This document shows, in pieces, positions 1 to 7,071 of a DNA stretch of 25,920 nucleotides (position 1 is the first letter of the stretch; each line of letters starts with the position of its first letter). A model generated the notes under the pieces. It was not told where the DNA came from. It did not search any database and saw only the letters and a list, made by a program, of their open reading frames with translations. The translations under genes were made by a program, and so were the position numbers. The stretch lies in the IMG/VR virus record IMGVR_UViG_3300044682_000169, positions 1 to 25,920 of that record. One strand, 5' to 3'. The DNA is from a virus.

Positions 1-323
1 CTCGTCCCTTTCTCGTTGGGCTGCTCCCTGCCAGGCAGGGCGCAGCGCGGGTTCCGGACGGGTGTGCTCACGAACCAGCGAGCACCGAGGCGCCATAAGG
101 CACGCGGCCGGGAGCAAGATCAACCCCGAATCCCCGCCACGCCGGCATGGACCACGCCAATCATCGAGCGAGCGGCGGACGGGGCCAGCAGAGCAGTGGC
201 TTCCGCAGACTCAGCAACATTGATGATGGGTTGGCGTGCAGCCTGGCTTGATTGGGGCAGTATTGTGGCGAACTCCAGAGGCGACCTTCGCGGACAGCCC
301 TAACCGTTTGCTCTTCATGTTTT

Positions 324-338
324 TTCTGCGGAGCAGAA
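324..338. promoter_or_regulatory. Inverted repeat, possible regulator site
   Basis: TTCTGC-GGA-GCAGAA is a perfect 6-bp inverted repeat with a 3-base centre. It lies about 50 bases upstream of the -35 box at 389, in an A/T-rich stretch. The geometry would suit a dimeric regulator. It is not a terminator on either strand, because no T-run follows either arm in the reading direction. The function is inferred from position only. Confidence 0.25.
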
Positions 339-388
339 CGAGCCGTCCGGGGTTCCCTGAAAAAAATCTCCCCAGCGGAAGTTTTTCC

Positions 389-418
389 TTGACCGGATGG
401 ACCAGTCCGGGGTATAGA
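389..418 (+). promoter_or_regulatory. Sigma70-type promoter for the late operon
   Basis: TTGACC at 389-394 and TATAGA at 413-418 are separated by 18 bases, close to the housekeeping sigma factor consensus and its preferred 17-base spacing. A T-tract (382-386) and an A-tract (361-366) upstream resemble an UP element. Transcription would start near 425, leaving a leader of about 60 bases before the terminase start at 487. It stands out in otherwise very GC-rich DNA and is the only good promoter I see in the window, so it could drive the whole block or at least the packaging genes. Confidence 0.55.
393..410. promoter_or_regulatory. Candidate operator in the promoter spacer
   Basis: CCGGA and TCCGG form a 5-bp inverted repeat around an 8-base centre that itself contains TGG-A-CCA. 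It occupies almost exactly the gap between the -35 and -10 boxes, so a protein bound here would block RNA polymerase or, as with MerR-type activators, could reshape the spacer. No regulator gene is in the window to pair it with. Confidence 0.3.
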
Positions 419-486
419 TTTCGCCATGATCGGCGGCGTGCGGGCGAGGGCCCCGGCGCCGCCGTTTGCATTTGAGACGAGGCACC

Positions 487-1854
487 ATGACGCAGCGGCC
501 GCAACGAGACGCGCGGCCGATGGGCCTGCACGCCTGGGCGCGCCTGGTCATGCAGCCCCGCGCGCCGGCAGCGCACCACCGCCTGCTGCTGGACCGGCTG
601 ACACGCCTGGCGGACGGGCGCAGCGACCGGCTGCTGGTGGCTATGCCGCCGGGCAGCGCCAAATCGACCTATTGCAGCATCGTCATGCCGCCCTGGTGGC
701 TGGCGCGCCATCCCGGCGCGCAGATCATCGCCACCGGCCATACCGAGGCACTGACCACGATGTTCGGTCGGCGCGCCCGCGGCATGGTGCAGGAGCATGG
801 CGAGGCGCTGGGGCTGACGCTGGAGCGCGATCAGCGCGCCCGGCTGGATTGGAGCGTCGGCGGTGGCGGCAGCTATTTCGCGACGGGCGTGCGCGGCCCG
901 ATCGTCGGGCGCCGCGCAGATCTGATCGTGATCGACGATCCCGTTAAAGGACACCTGGAGGCGGACAGCGCCACGGCGCGCGACACGCTGTGGGATTGGT
1001 ATCGGGCTGACCTGATGCCGCGACTGAAGCCGGGCGGCCGCGTGGTGCTGGTGATGACGCGCTGGCACGTGGACGATCTCGGCGGCCGGCTGCTGGCCGC
1101 GGGCCACGACTGGGACACGCTGATCCTGCCGGCCATCGCCGGTGAGGACGATCCGCTGGGCCGCGCGCCCGGCGCGCTGCTGTGGCCCGAATGGGAGGGC
1201 GCGGAGGCGCTGGCCCGCAAGCGCCGCGATGTCGGCGAACGCCACTGGCAGGCGGAATACCAGCAGCAGCCGCAGCCGGACGGCGGCACCTTGTTCTCGG
1301 CCGATCGGATCGCGCTGGTGGATCGGCCGCCCGACGGCCCCGCGGTGCGCGCGTGGGATTTGGCGGCGACCGAGGCGGCCGACGGGCGCGACCCGGACTG
1401 GACGGTGGGTCTGAAGCTGGTGCGCAGCGCCGCCGGCTATTGCGTGACCGACGTGGTGCGCCTGCGCGGCAGCCCGCTGGCCGTGGAGCAGACGGTGAGG
1501 GCCACTGCTGCCGCCGACGGCAGCGGTGTGCGCATCGGCCTGCCGATCGATCCCGGGCAGGCCGGCAGCTATCAGGCGGAGCACCTGGAGCGGCTGTTGC
1601 CCGGCTACAGCGTGACCAAGACCCGGGAGAGCGGCAGCAAGATCGCCCGCGCCGGCCCGGTGAGTGCGCAGGTCGAGGCCGGTGCGCTGACCGCGGTGAA
1701 TGCGCCATGGACCGCCGCGCTGCTGAATGAGCTGCGCGAGTTTCCGCGTGGCCGCAAGGACGATCAGGTGGACGCGCTGTCGCATGCCTTCCAATTGCTG
1801 AGCACGGCGCCCGCCGCGGCCCGCCGCGCAAATTTTGTTTTCATGGGCCGCTGA
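487..1854 (+). CDS. terL: Phage terminase large subunit
   Basis: This is the motor that translocates phage DNA into the prohead and cuts it. The 455-residue product has both expected parts. The N-terminal ATPase has a Walker A loop (PPGSAKST, about residues 54-61) and a Walker B strand ending in two acidic residues (LIVIDDP, D150-D151). The C-terminal RNase H-like nuclease has candidate metal-binding acids D291 (in AWDLAAT), D355 (in IDPGQAG) and D425/D426/D429 (in KDDQVDAL). The length and motif order match the family described as putative large terminase with its C-terminal domain. I chose the ATG at 487 because GAGG lies six bases upstream (477-480) and the protein then begins MTQRPQRD; an in-frame ATG at 466 lacks such a site. 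The portal gene follows after 23 bases. No small subunit gene is seen upstream. Confidence 0.93.
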   Translation: MTQRPQRDARPMGLHAWARLVMQPRAPAAHHRLLLDRLTRLADGRSDRLLVAMPPGSAKSTYCSIVMPPWWLARHPGAQIIATGHTEALTTMFGRRARGMVQEHGEALGLTLERDQRARLDWSVGGGGSYFATGVRGPIVGRRADLIVIDDPVKGHLEADSATARDTLWDWYRADLMPRLKPGGRVVLVMTRWHVDDLGGRLLAAGHDWDTLILPAIAGEDDPLGRAPGALLWPEWEGAEALARKRRDVGERHWQAEYQQQPQPDGGTLFSADRIALVDRPPDGPAVRAWDLAATEAADGRDPDWTVGLKLVRSAAGYCVTDVVRLRGSPLAVEQTVRATAAADGSGVRIGLPIDPGQAGSYQAEHLERLLPGYSVTKTRESGSKIARAGPVSAQVEAGALTAVNAPWTAALLNELREFPRGRKDDQVDALSHAFQLLSTAPAAARRANFVFMGR

Positions 1855-1877
1855 CGCGACCTTCCGGAGACTCGCCG

Positions 1878-3269
1878 TTGTTCCAGACGATCTGCAATCA
1901 AATCGGCAGCGATGCCGAACTGGGCGAACGCGTGCGCCGATTGGACATCCTGCAACGCGTGCTGGATGGCCGGCTGTATGACGTGCTGCCCTATGAGTTC
2001 CACGAGGAGCGGGGCGCCGGCGGGGAATACATCCCGCTGCGCGAGCGACGCCCCAGCGTGCGCTATTGCCTGGCCCGCATCGTGGTGGACGATTCCGTCA
2101 GCCTGCTGTTCGGCGACGGACATTTTCCCGCCATAGAAGCCTCCGACGGGCGGGTGCGCACCACGCTGGGCGATATCGTCCGCGAGAGCGGGCTGAACGC
2201 GGTGATGCTGGAAGCCGCGCGCGTGGGCAGCATCGGCAGCGTCGCCATGTGGTTCCGCGTGCTGCGCGGCCGGCCGTTCTTCAGCGTGCTGGATCCGAAA
2301 TACCTGACGCCGGAATGGGATCCGCAAGCGCCGGACACGTTGCTGCGGGTGACCGAGCGCTACAAGGTGCAGGGCGCGGTGCTGGCGGCGCGCGGCTACG
2401 ACGACTGCGAACCGAACGCGCTCTATTGGTTCACGCGGCAGTGGGACGAGCAGGCGGAGAACTGGTTCGTGCCGGCTCCGGTGGGCACGGCGAGCGAGCC
2501 GCTGCTGGACGCCGAACGCAGCGTTACCCACGCGCTTGGCTTCGTGCCGGTGGCGTGGATCCGCAACCTGCCGGGCGGGGACGGGGTGGACGGCGGCTGC
2601 ACGTTCTCGTCGGCCATCGAAACGACCATCGAGATCGACTATCAGCTCTCGCAGGCGGGACGAGGCCTGAAATACTCATCGGACCCGCAGCTCCTGATCC
2701 GCGAGCCGGCCGCGCCCGGCCAGCCCCTGCTGCGCGGCGCCGGCAATGCGCTGGTGGTGAGCTCCGGCGGCGACGCGCGATTGCTGGAGATCGACGGCAC
2801 CGCCTCCCAGGCGGTGATCGACTACGTGCGGGCGCTGCGCGAATACGCGCTGGAGGGCGTGCACGGCAATCGCTCCAGCGCCGACCGCATCGCCGCGGCC
2901 CAGAGCGGGCGCGCGCTGGAGCTGATGAACCAGGGCCTGATCTGGCTCGCCGACCGATTACGCGTGAGCTACGGCACCGCGCTGCTGCAGCTCGCGGCGA
3001 TGGTGGTGCGTGCCTCCAACGTGTTTCCGCTGCGGGTGCTGGGCCAGACCATCGAGCCGCTGGATGCGGCGGCGCGGCTAAGCCTGCGCTGGCCGCGCTG
3101 GGTGACGCCGGGCGCCGACGATCGCAACCGCGACGCGCAGACGCTGGCGACACTGACCGGCGCGGGGCTGCTGAGCGCCGACACGGCCGTGAAATCAATA
3201 GCCGACGTGTACGACATCGAGGACGTGCCGGGCGAGCTGGCGCGCATCAGGGAGCAGGAGAGGGCATGA
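1878..3269 (+). CDS. Phage portal protein (SPP1 gp6-like)
   Basis: The portal forms the dodecameric channel at one capsid vertex through which terminase pumps DNA and to which the neck attaches. The 463-residue product has the usual portal length. Its helical stretch with SSADRIAAAQSGRALELMNQ (around residues 333-352) is characteristic of the SPP1 gp6-like portal family, and an acidic, charged N-terminal region precedes it. Translation probably starts at the TTG at 1878, with GGAG at 1866-1869 eight bases upstream; the next in-frame ATG would remove conserved-looking sequence. The stop overlaps the next start as ATGA at 3266-3269, which suggests translational coupling. Its place directly after terL is the standard packaging-module order. 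The family call is from sequence recognition, not from a search. Confidence 0.85.
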   Translation: MFQTICNQIGSDAELGERVRRLDILQRVLDGRLYDVLPYEFHEERGAGGEYIPLRERRPSVRYCLARIVVDDSVSLLFGDGHFPAIEASDGRVRTTLGDIVRESGLNAVMLEAARVGSIGSVAMWFRVLRGRPFFSVLDPKYLTPEWDPQAPDTLLRVTERYKVQGAVLAARGYDDCEPNALYWFTRQWDEQAENWFVPAPVGTASEPLLDAERSVTHALGFVPVAWIRNLPGGDGVDGGCTFSSAIETTIEIDYQLSQAGRGLKYSSDPQLLIREPAAPGQPLLRGAGNALVVSSGGDARLLEIDGTASQAVIDYVRALREYALEGVHGNRSSADRIAAAQSGRALELMNQGLIWLADRLRVSYGTALLQLAAMVVRASNVFPLRVLGQTIEPLDAAARLSLRWPRWVTPGADDRNRDAQTLATLTGAGLLSADTAVKSIADVYDIEDVPGELARIREQERA

Positions 3270-3649
3270 GCGACGAGCCGACCGCCGAGGAGCGCGTGGC
3301 GGCGCTGGAGCGGCAGCTTGCCGAACTGGAGCAGACGCACCATGCGTCGCTGCTGCGTTCGGCGCTGCGGGCGGAAGCCGTGCGGGCCGGGATGATCGAC
3401 CTGGACGGGCTGAAGCTGATGGACGCCAGCGAACTCGCGCTGGACGAGGCCGGCGACGTGGTCGGCGGCGCCAAGGCGATGGCCGCCATGAAGCGCAGCA
3501 AGCCGTGGCTGTTCGGCCTCCCGGGCGCTGCCTCATCCTCCAGTGCTGCGAGCGCGCCGCCGGCGCAGCCGCCGCGCCCGCGCCGCGCCACCGAGATGAG
3601 CCACGAGGAGTGGCGGGCCGCGCGCGCCGAGCTGCTGCGCCGCCTCTAG
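3266..3649 (+). CDS. Small scaffold-like protein before the capsid gene
   Basis: The 127-residue product begins with a charged, probably coiled-coil helix (about residues 6-40, rich in Glu, Leu and Arg). A middle helix with GLKLMDASELALDEAG follows, then a low-complexity Ala/Ser/Pro linker (about residues 88-110), and the protein ends with an Arg/Glu-rich helix. Small helical proteins of this kind between portal and capsid genes are usually scaffolds or assembly chaperones for the shell, so that is the best guess from position and composition. I see no protease motif, so it is not a prohead protease fusion. The start is coupled to the portal stop (ATGA). It ends in TAG, which matters for interpreting the TAG in the spike gene further down. 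Confidence 0.6.
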   Translation: MSDEPTAEERVAALERQLAELEQTHHASLLRSALRAEAVRAGMIDLDGLKLMDASELALDEAGDVVGGAKAMAAMKRSKPWLFGLPGAASSSSAASAPPAQPPRPRRATEMSHEEWRAARAELLRRL

Positions 3650-3676
3650 CCCCCCGCACACACAGGACACACGGAC

Positions 3677-4996
3677 ATGGGTATCCAGAACTTTCCGCCG
3701 CAGTTGCAGGCGATCATTCAGCAGGGCTTCCTGGAGCGCGAGTTCGAGCACGCGCTGACCTCCAAGCTCGGCTACCGCGCGGTGGCCGATCGGGAGAAGT
3801 TCTCCGTGGGCATCGGCGAGACGCTGACAAAGACCCGCGCCGGGCTGAAATCGGCCGTGACCACGCCAATGGCGCCGAACAGCAACACCAACTTCGACAA
3901 CGGGCTGACGCCGACGGATTTCTCGGTCGAGCAGTACACGATCACGATCAACAACTATGCGGCCACCACCGACCTCAACATGGTGACGAGTCGCGTGGGC
4001 ATTGCCGATCAGTTCCTGCTGAACGCGGCGATCAACGGCGAGCAGGCGGCGCGCAGCCTGGACGAGTTGGCGCGCAACGCGCTGTTCAACGCCTATTTCG
4101 GCGGCAACACATGGGTGCGCGTGGGCTTGACCACCGCCGAGACCACGCTCTCGGTGGACGACATCCGGGGCTTCCAGACCGCGTTCGTGAATGGCGTGCA
4201 GGTGCCGGTGAGCAGTGCGAACCCGCTTTCGGTGAGCGTGGGAGGCACGGCCTACACGCTGGTGGGGGCAACGCCCGACGGTTCGAACCAAACCAACACA
4301 TGGGGGGGCATCAGCGGCGTGCTGACCTTCTCAAGCGCCGTGGCGACGCCGAACGGCGCCCAGTACAGCACCATTACGGCGACCACGGCCAGCACCATCG
4401 TGCGGCCGAACGCACGCCTCAACACCAACCAGATCGTCAGCGGCGACGTGCTGGACATGGCGACCCTGCTGAACGCGGTGGCGGCGCTGCGGAGCAATGC
4501 GGTGCCGGAGATCGACGGTGCCTACAACTGCTATCTGGATCCGGTCAGCGCCCGGCAGTTGTTCGCCGACGAGGCGTTCCGCCAGTTGTTCACCGGCGCC
4601 ACCAGCGCCAATCCGGTGTTCAAGCGCGGCATGGTGAACGACTTCCTGGGCCTGCGCTTCATCTCCACGACCGACGCGATCGTGGGGACCTGCGAGTCGA
4701 GCAGCCTGACCATCCGGCGGCCGATCGTGTGCGGCAAGGGCGCTCTGATCGAGGCGGATTACGCCGGCATGGCGGCGGAGGATGTGCGCCCCTCGGACGC
4801 CATCGTGACGATGATCGACGACGTCTGCATGGTGACTCGCGAGCCGATCGACCGGCTGCAGCAAATCATCGCGCAGAGCTGGTACTGGATGGGCGGATTC
4901 TGTGCGCCGAGCGACACCACGACGACGACCGCGCAGGTCGCGACCTCCAACAACAGCACCTACAAGCGCGCCGTGCTGATCGAGCACCAGGGCTGA
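3677..4996 (+). CDS. Major capsid protein
   Basis: This 439-residue protein is the likely shell subunit. It sits directly after the portal and scaffold genes. It opens with an amphipathic N-terminal segment, then a section with NNYAATTDLNMVTSRVGIAD (around residues 93-112) like coat proteins of the HK97 fold. The C-terminal half has DGAYNCYLDPVSARQLFADE and VFKRGMVNDFLGLRF, resembling the part of N4 gp56-like and P22-like coat proteins that describes subunit contacts. A Thr/Ser/Gly-rich beta stretch at about residues 152-245 looks like an inserted domain. I do not see a cleaved N-terminal delta domain, and no protease gene is nearby, so maturation without proteolysis is plausible. The exact coat-protein family is uncertain; the role is not. 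Confidence 0.82.
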   Translation: MGIQNFPPQLQAIIQQGFLEREFEHALTSKLGYRAVADREKFSVGIGETLTKTRAGLKSAVTTPMAPNSNTNFDNGLTPTDFSVEQYTITINNYAATTDLNMVTSRVGIADQFLLNAAINGEQAARSLDELARNALFNAYFGGNTWVRVGLTTAETTLSVDDIRGFQTAFVNGVQVPVSSANPLSVSVGGTAYTLVGATPDGSNQTNTWGGISGVLTFSSAVATPNGAQYSTITATTASTIVRPNARLNTNQIVSGDVLDMATLLNAVAALRSNAVPEIDGAYNCYLDPVSARQLFADEAFRQLFTGATSANPVFKRGMVNDFLGLRFISTTDAIVGTCESSSLTIRRPIVCGKGALIEADYAGMAAEDVRPSDAIVTMIDDVCMVTREPIDRLQQIIAQSWYWMGGFCAPSDTTTTTAQVATSNNSTYKRAVLIEHQG

Positions 4997-5027
4997 TTTC
5001 GGGGGCCATCAGCGGGCGGAGCGCATC

Positions 5028-5405
5028 ATGGCTTTCCTGGAGACGCAACTGGTGGATATCCGCCGGTTCTGCGGCTACCCCGCCTATGGCGCGGGCGCCG
5101 CGGGCTTTCAGGGCTGGCGGTTCTTCCAGGCCTACGGGCTGCTGGAATACCGGATGCAGAACCTGGCCGCCGAGGAAGAGACGGTGGTGCTGAACTACCT
5201 CACCCAGCTTTACGCGCTGGAGGCGGCGGTGGTCGGCACCTCGGCCCGGCTGGATACCGAGCAGGCGGCGGTGTGGACGCGCAATCCGAACGAGGTGCGT
5301 GAGCGCACGCTGCTGTTCGACGACTGGCGGCGGCGGCTGGCCGCCTTCATGGGCGTGCCACCCGGACCGGCGCTGGGCGACGGCAACATCGCGCTGGTGG
5401 TGTGA
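5028..5405 (+). CDS. Head-tail connector (adaptor) candidate
   Basis: A 125-residue helical protein without a motif I can name firmly. Its place right after the major capsid gene, and its size, are those of the adaptor proteins that dock onto the portal to extend the DNA channel (in the style of SPP1 gp15 and HK97 gp6). A run of aromatic residues (WRFFQAYGLLEYRMQ, around residues 27-41) precedes a long helix with EEETVVLNYLTQLYALEAAV. GGAG at 5017-5020 supports the ATG at 5028. It ends in a TGATG overlap with the next gene. The role is inferred from order and size. Confidence 0.55.
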   Translation: MAFLETQLVDIRRFCGYPAYGAGAAGFQGWRFFQAYGLLEYRMQNLAAEEETVVLNYLTQLYALEAAVVGTSARLDTEQAAVWTRNPNEVRERTLLFDDWRRRLAAFMGVPPGPALGDGNIALVV

Positions 5406-6037
5406 TGGATTACGATCGGTTCGACGACCTGATCCAGGCCGGGCGGGGGCGCGCCGCCATCGCCGTCGGCGACTGGCACGATCTGCATCGCCCACGCGAT
5501 CCATTCAGGCCGCTGCGCGGCGGCACCACGCGGATGCGGATGCAGGCATTCTTCACGCCCAGCGAGGCGCGCGGCCTGGGCTATGGCCATCCGCTCTACG
5601 AGGGCGTGCTGGACGCGTCCTACACGCAGCCGGGCGATTACCTGGTGGGGCCGCTCTACACCTGGTTCGTGGCAAGCCAGCAGCAGTTCCTGCCGGTGCT
5701 GTGCGTGAAGGCGACGCGGACCGTGACCGTGCAGCGGATGCAGCCGCGGCCACCGGCCGGGCTCGGCGCGTATGGCGGGCTGCAACGTGACGCAGCCGTG
5801 CCGGTGCTGACCGCTTGGCCCGCGAGCATGGTGTCGCACGGTTTCGGCATGGATCGCGTCAACCTGCCGGGCGACGCGCAGCTTGGCGGCTGGAGCGTGC
5901 TGCTGCCGCCGCTACCCGGGATCATGCTGCGCACCGGCGACCTGCTGACGGACGATCTGGGGCGCGCGGGCGTGGTCTCCTGGGCCGAGCTGTCGGACCT
6001 GGGATGGCGGCTCTTCGTGCGCCAGGCGGCGAGCTGA
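5405..6037 (+). CDS. Head-closure / neck protein candidate
   Basis: A 210-residue protein of mixed beta character. It has a compact region with TPSEARGLGYGHPLYEG and TYTQPGD-like turns near residues 45-80, then a hydrophobic strand segment with GPLYTWFVASQQQFLPVLCV. The C-terminal third contains LPPLPGIMLRTGDLLTDDLG. I do not recognise the family. In phages with this order the slot between adaptor and tail completion holds the stopper that closes the filled head, so that is a positional guess. The ATG at 5405 overlaps the previous stop; a GTG three bases earlier is possible but less likely. It overlaps the next gene by one base. Confidence 0.45.
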   Translation: MDYDRFDDLIQAGRGRAAIAVGDWHDLHRPRDPFRPLRGGTTRMRMQAFFTPSEARGLGYGHPLYEGVLDASYTQPGDYLVGPLYTWFVASQQQFLPVLCVKATRTVTVQRMQPRPPAGLGAYGGLQRDAAVPVLTAWPASMVSHGFGMDRVNLPGDAQLGGWSVLLPPLPGIMLRTGDLLTDDLGRAGVVSWAELSDLGWRLFVRQAAS

Positions 6038-6876
6038 TGGCCGACCAGAGCGACGTGGAGCAGGTGCTGGCGACGATCGTCTCCGGCGTGCTGTATCCGC
6101 AAGGCACCGACGCGGACAGCCTGGTCGGAGCGCCTTGCGGCGTGTTCCGCGGCTGGCCCGATGCGGCGGGGCTGGATGCGGCGCTGCTGGGTGGCCAGGT
6201 GACGGTGACGGTTGCCGCCGACCCGCGCACCCAGCGCACCACCACGCGCTATCCGGACATCTGGCGCGCGCGGGCGCCCGCGCCGGCGACACTGCTGGCC
6301 AGCGTGGACGCGCAGACCGTGACGTTCTCCGGCACGGCGGCGCTGGGGCAGGTGGCGGGCATCCTGGTGGATGGGGTCGCGGCCGTGCACCGCACCGTGC
6401 CGGGCGACACGCCGGCTGCGGTGGCGACCACACTGGCGGGGTTGCTGGCCGGGATGCCGGGCGCGCTGGCCATGACGACGGTGCAGGGCGCCACCGTGGC
6501 GCTGCCGCCCGGCGCGCAGCCGGTGGCGCGGGTGGAGCCAGACCAGCCCAGCATCCGCGAGACGCGGCGGCAACTGCAGGCGTTTCGCGTGGTGTGCTGG
6601 TGCGGCGACCCGGCGACACGCGACCAGGTGAGTGCCGCGATCGACACGGCGCTGTCGGCCTGGGACTTTCTGGGTCTGCCGGACGGCATGGCCGGTCGTC
6701 TGCGGTTCATCGGCACGACCTCGACCGATCGGGCCGAAGCGGCGGCGCTGTACCGGCGCGACCTGATCTACACCGTGGACTACGCCACCACGATCTCGGC
6801 CAGCCTGCCGCGGCTGCTGGCCGAGGGCACGCGGGTGTTTGGCGACGGCGCGCTGATCAAAATCCTTCTGAGCTGA
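6037..6876 (+). CDS. Tail completion / neck protein candidate
   Basis: A 279-residue protein. The N-terminal part (to about residue 85) has IVSGVLYPQGTDADSLVGAP and FRGWPDA. A middle beta-rich section follows, with VTFSGTAALGQVAGILVDG and an adjacent helix GDTPAAVATTLAGLLAG. The C-terminal part has RQLQAFRVVCWCGDPATRDQ and ALYRRDLIYTVDYATTIS, where tail-terminator-like folds in other phages have a similar strand-helix-strand pattern. The middle resembles the fibre modules further down (beta hairpin plus helix), so it may be an inserted decoration domain. Its position just before the sheath genes supports a tail completion or terminator role. Function is inferred, and the family is unnamed here. 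Confidence 0.5.
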   Translation: MADQSDVEQVLATIVSGVLYPQGTDADSLVGAPCGVFRGWPDAAGLDAALLGGQVTVTVAADPRTQRTTTRYPDIWRARAPAPATLLASVDAQTVTFSGTAALGQVAGILVDGVAAVHRTVPGDTPAAVATTLAGLLAGMPGALAMTTVQGATVALPPGAQPVARVEPDQPSIRETRRQLQAFRVVCWCGDPATRDQVSAAIDTALSAWDFLGLPDGMAGRLRFIGTTSTDRAEAAALYRRDLIYTVDYATTISASLPRLLAEGTRVFGDGALIKILLS

Positions 6877-6887
6877 ACGGGGATTCA

Positions 6888-7067
6888 ATGGACATCAAGC
6901 TGGTGGTCGTGCGCGCCTTCGGGCGGCACGCGCGCGGCGACGCGATCGACGACGCGCGCGAAGTGGCCGAAGTGCTGCAGGGCGCGCACGCGGCGAGCGT
7001 GGTGCGCGTCTACGCGCCCGGCGTGGCGCCGGTGGCGCCGGCGGCGTCTGCCGCGAAGGAGGGCTGA
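6888..7067 (+). CDS. Small pre-sheath protein
   Basis: A 59-residue product with basic and acidic helices around FGRHARGDAIDDAREVAEVL and a Val/Ala/Pro-rich tail. GGGGA (6879-6883) precedes the ATG. Mu-like phages also carry a roughly 60-residue gene immediately before the sheath gene (a DUF2635-type protein), so the position matches, although I cannot match the sequence to that family. It probably helps tail assembly. Its reading frame and codon bias agree with its neighbours, so I regard it as real despite its size. Confidence 0.55.
   Translation: MDIKLVVVRAFGRHARGDAIDDAREVAEVLQGAHAASVVRVYAPGVAPVAPAASAAKEG
7056..7063 (+). promoter_or_regulatory. Strong ribosome binding site of the sheath gene
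   Basis: AAGGAGGG lies eight bases before the ATG at 7072 and inside the end of the preceding gene. It is the closest match to the Shine-Dalgarno consensus that I see in the window, fitting a protein needed in very high copy number. Confidence 0.6.
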
Positions 7068-7071
7068 CGCC

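Larger units (their letters stand above)
1..486. other. Gene-free leader upstream of the terminase
   Basis: I find no convincing gene here on either strand. The open frames present lack a ribosome binding site and have unremarkable composition, and the long minus-strand frame running in from 1794 is the antisense shadow of the terminase. Around 300-425 the stretch is noticeably more A/T-rich than its surroundings, with T and A tracts at 319-325, 361-366 and 382-386, which is typical of a regulatory region. It contains a promoter at 389-418 and inverted repeats at 324-338 and 393-410. Two further small palindromes, at 26-40 and 64-85, have no assigned role. No small terminase subunit is visible here, although that gene often sits directly upstream of the large subunit. 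Confidence 0.55.

Noticed and set aside
26-85. Small palindromes at 26-40 (CCCTGCC-A-GGCAGGG) and 64-85 (GTGCTC...GAGCAC)
   Set aside because: The first has a one-base centre and no T-run, so it is not a terminator. The second is only 6 bp. Both are expected by chance in GC-rich DNA, and nothing around them gives a role.
16-427. Short frames in the leader, including one from 16 to 303 and the minus-strand frame ending at 161
   Set aside because: No ribosome binding site, no recognisable protein features, and overlap with promoter elements.
211-1794. A 527-codon minus-strand open frame opposite the terminase
   Set aside because: It is antisense to a clear terminase gene, has Arg/Ala/His-heavy composition and no ribosome binding site. 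GC-rich DNA makes such shadows common.
2066-5193. Long + strand frames (2066-3649 and 3505-5193) overlapping the portal and capsid genes
   Set aside because: They run out of phase through well-supported genes and are Arg/Gly/Ala-rich as expected for off-frame reading of GC-rich codons.
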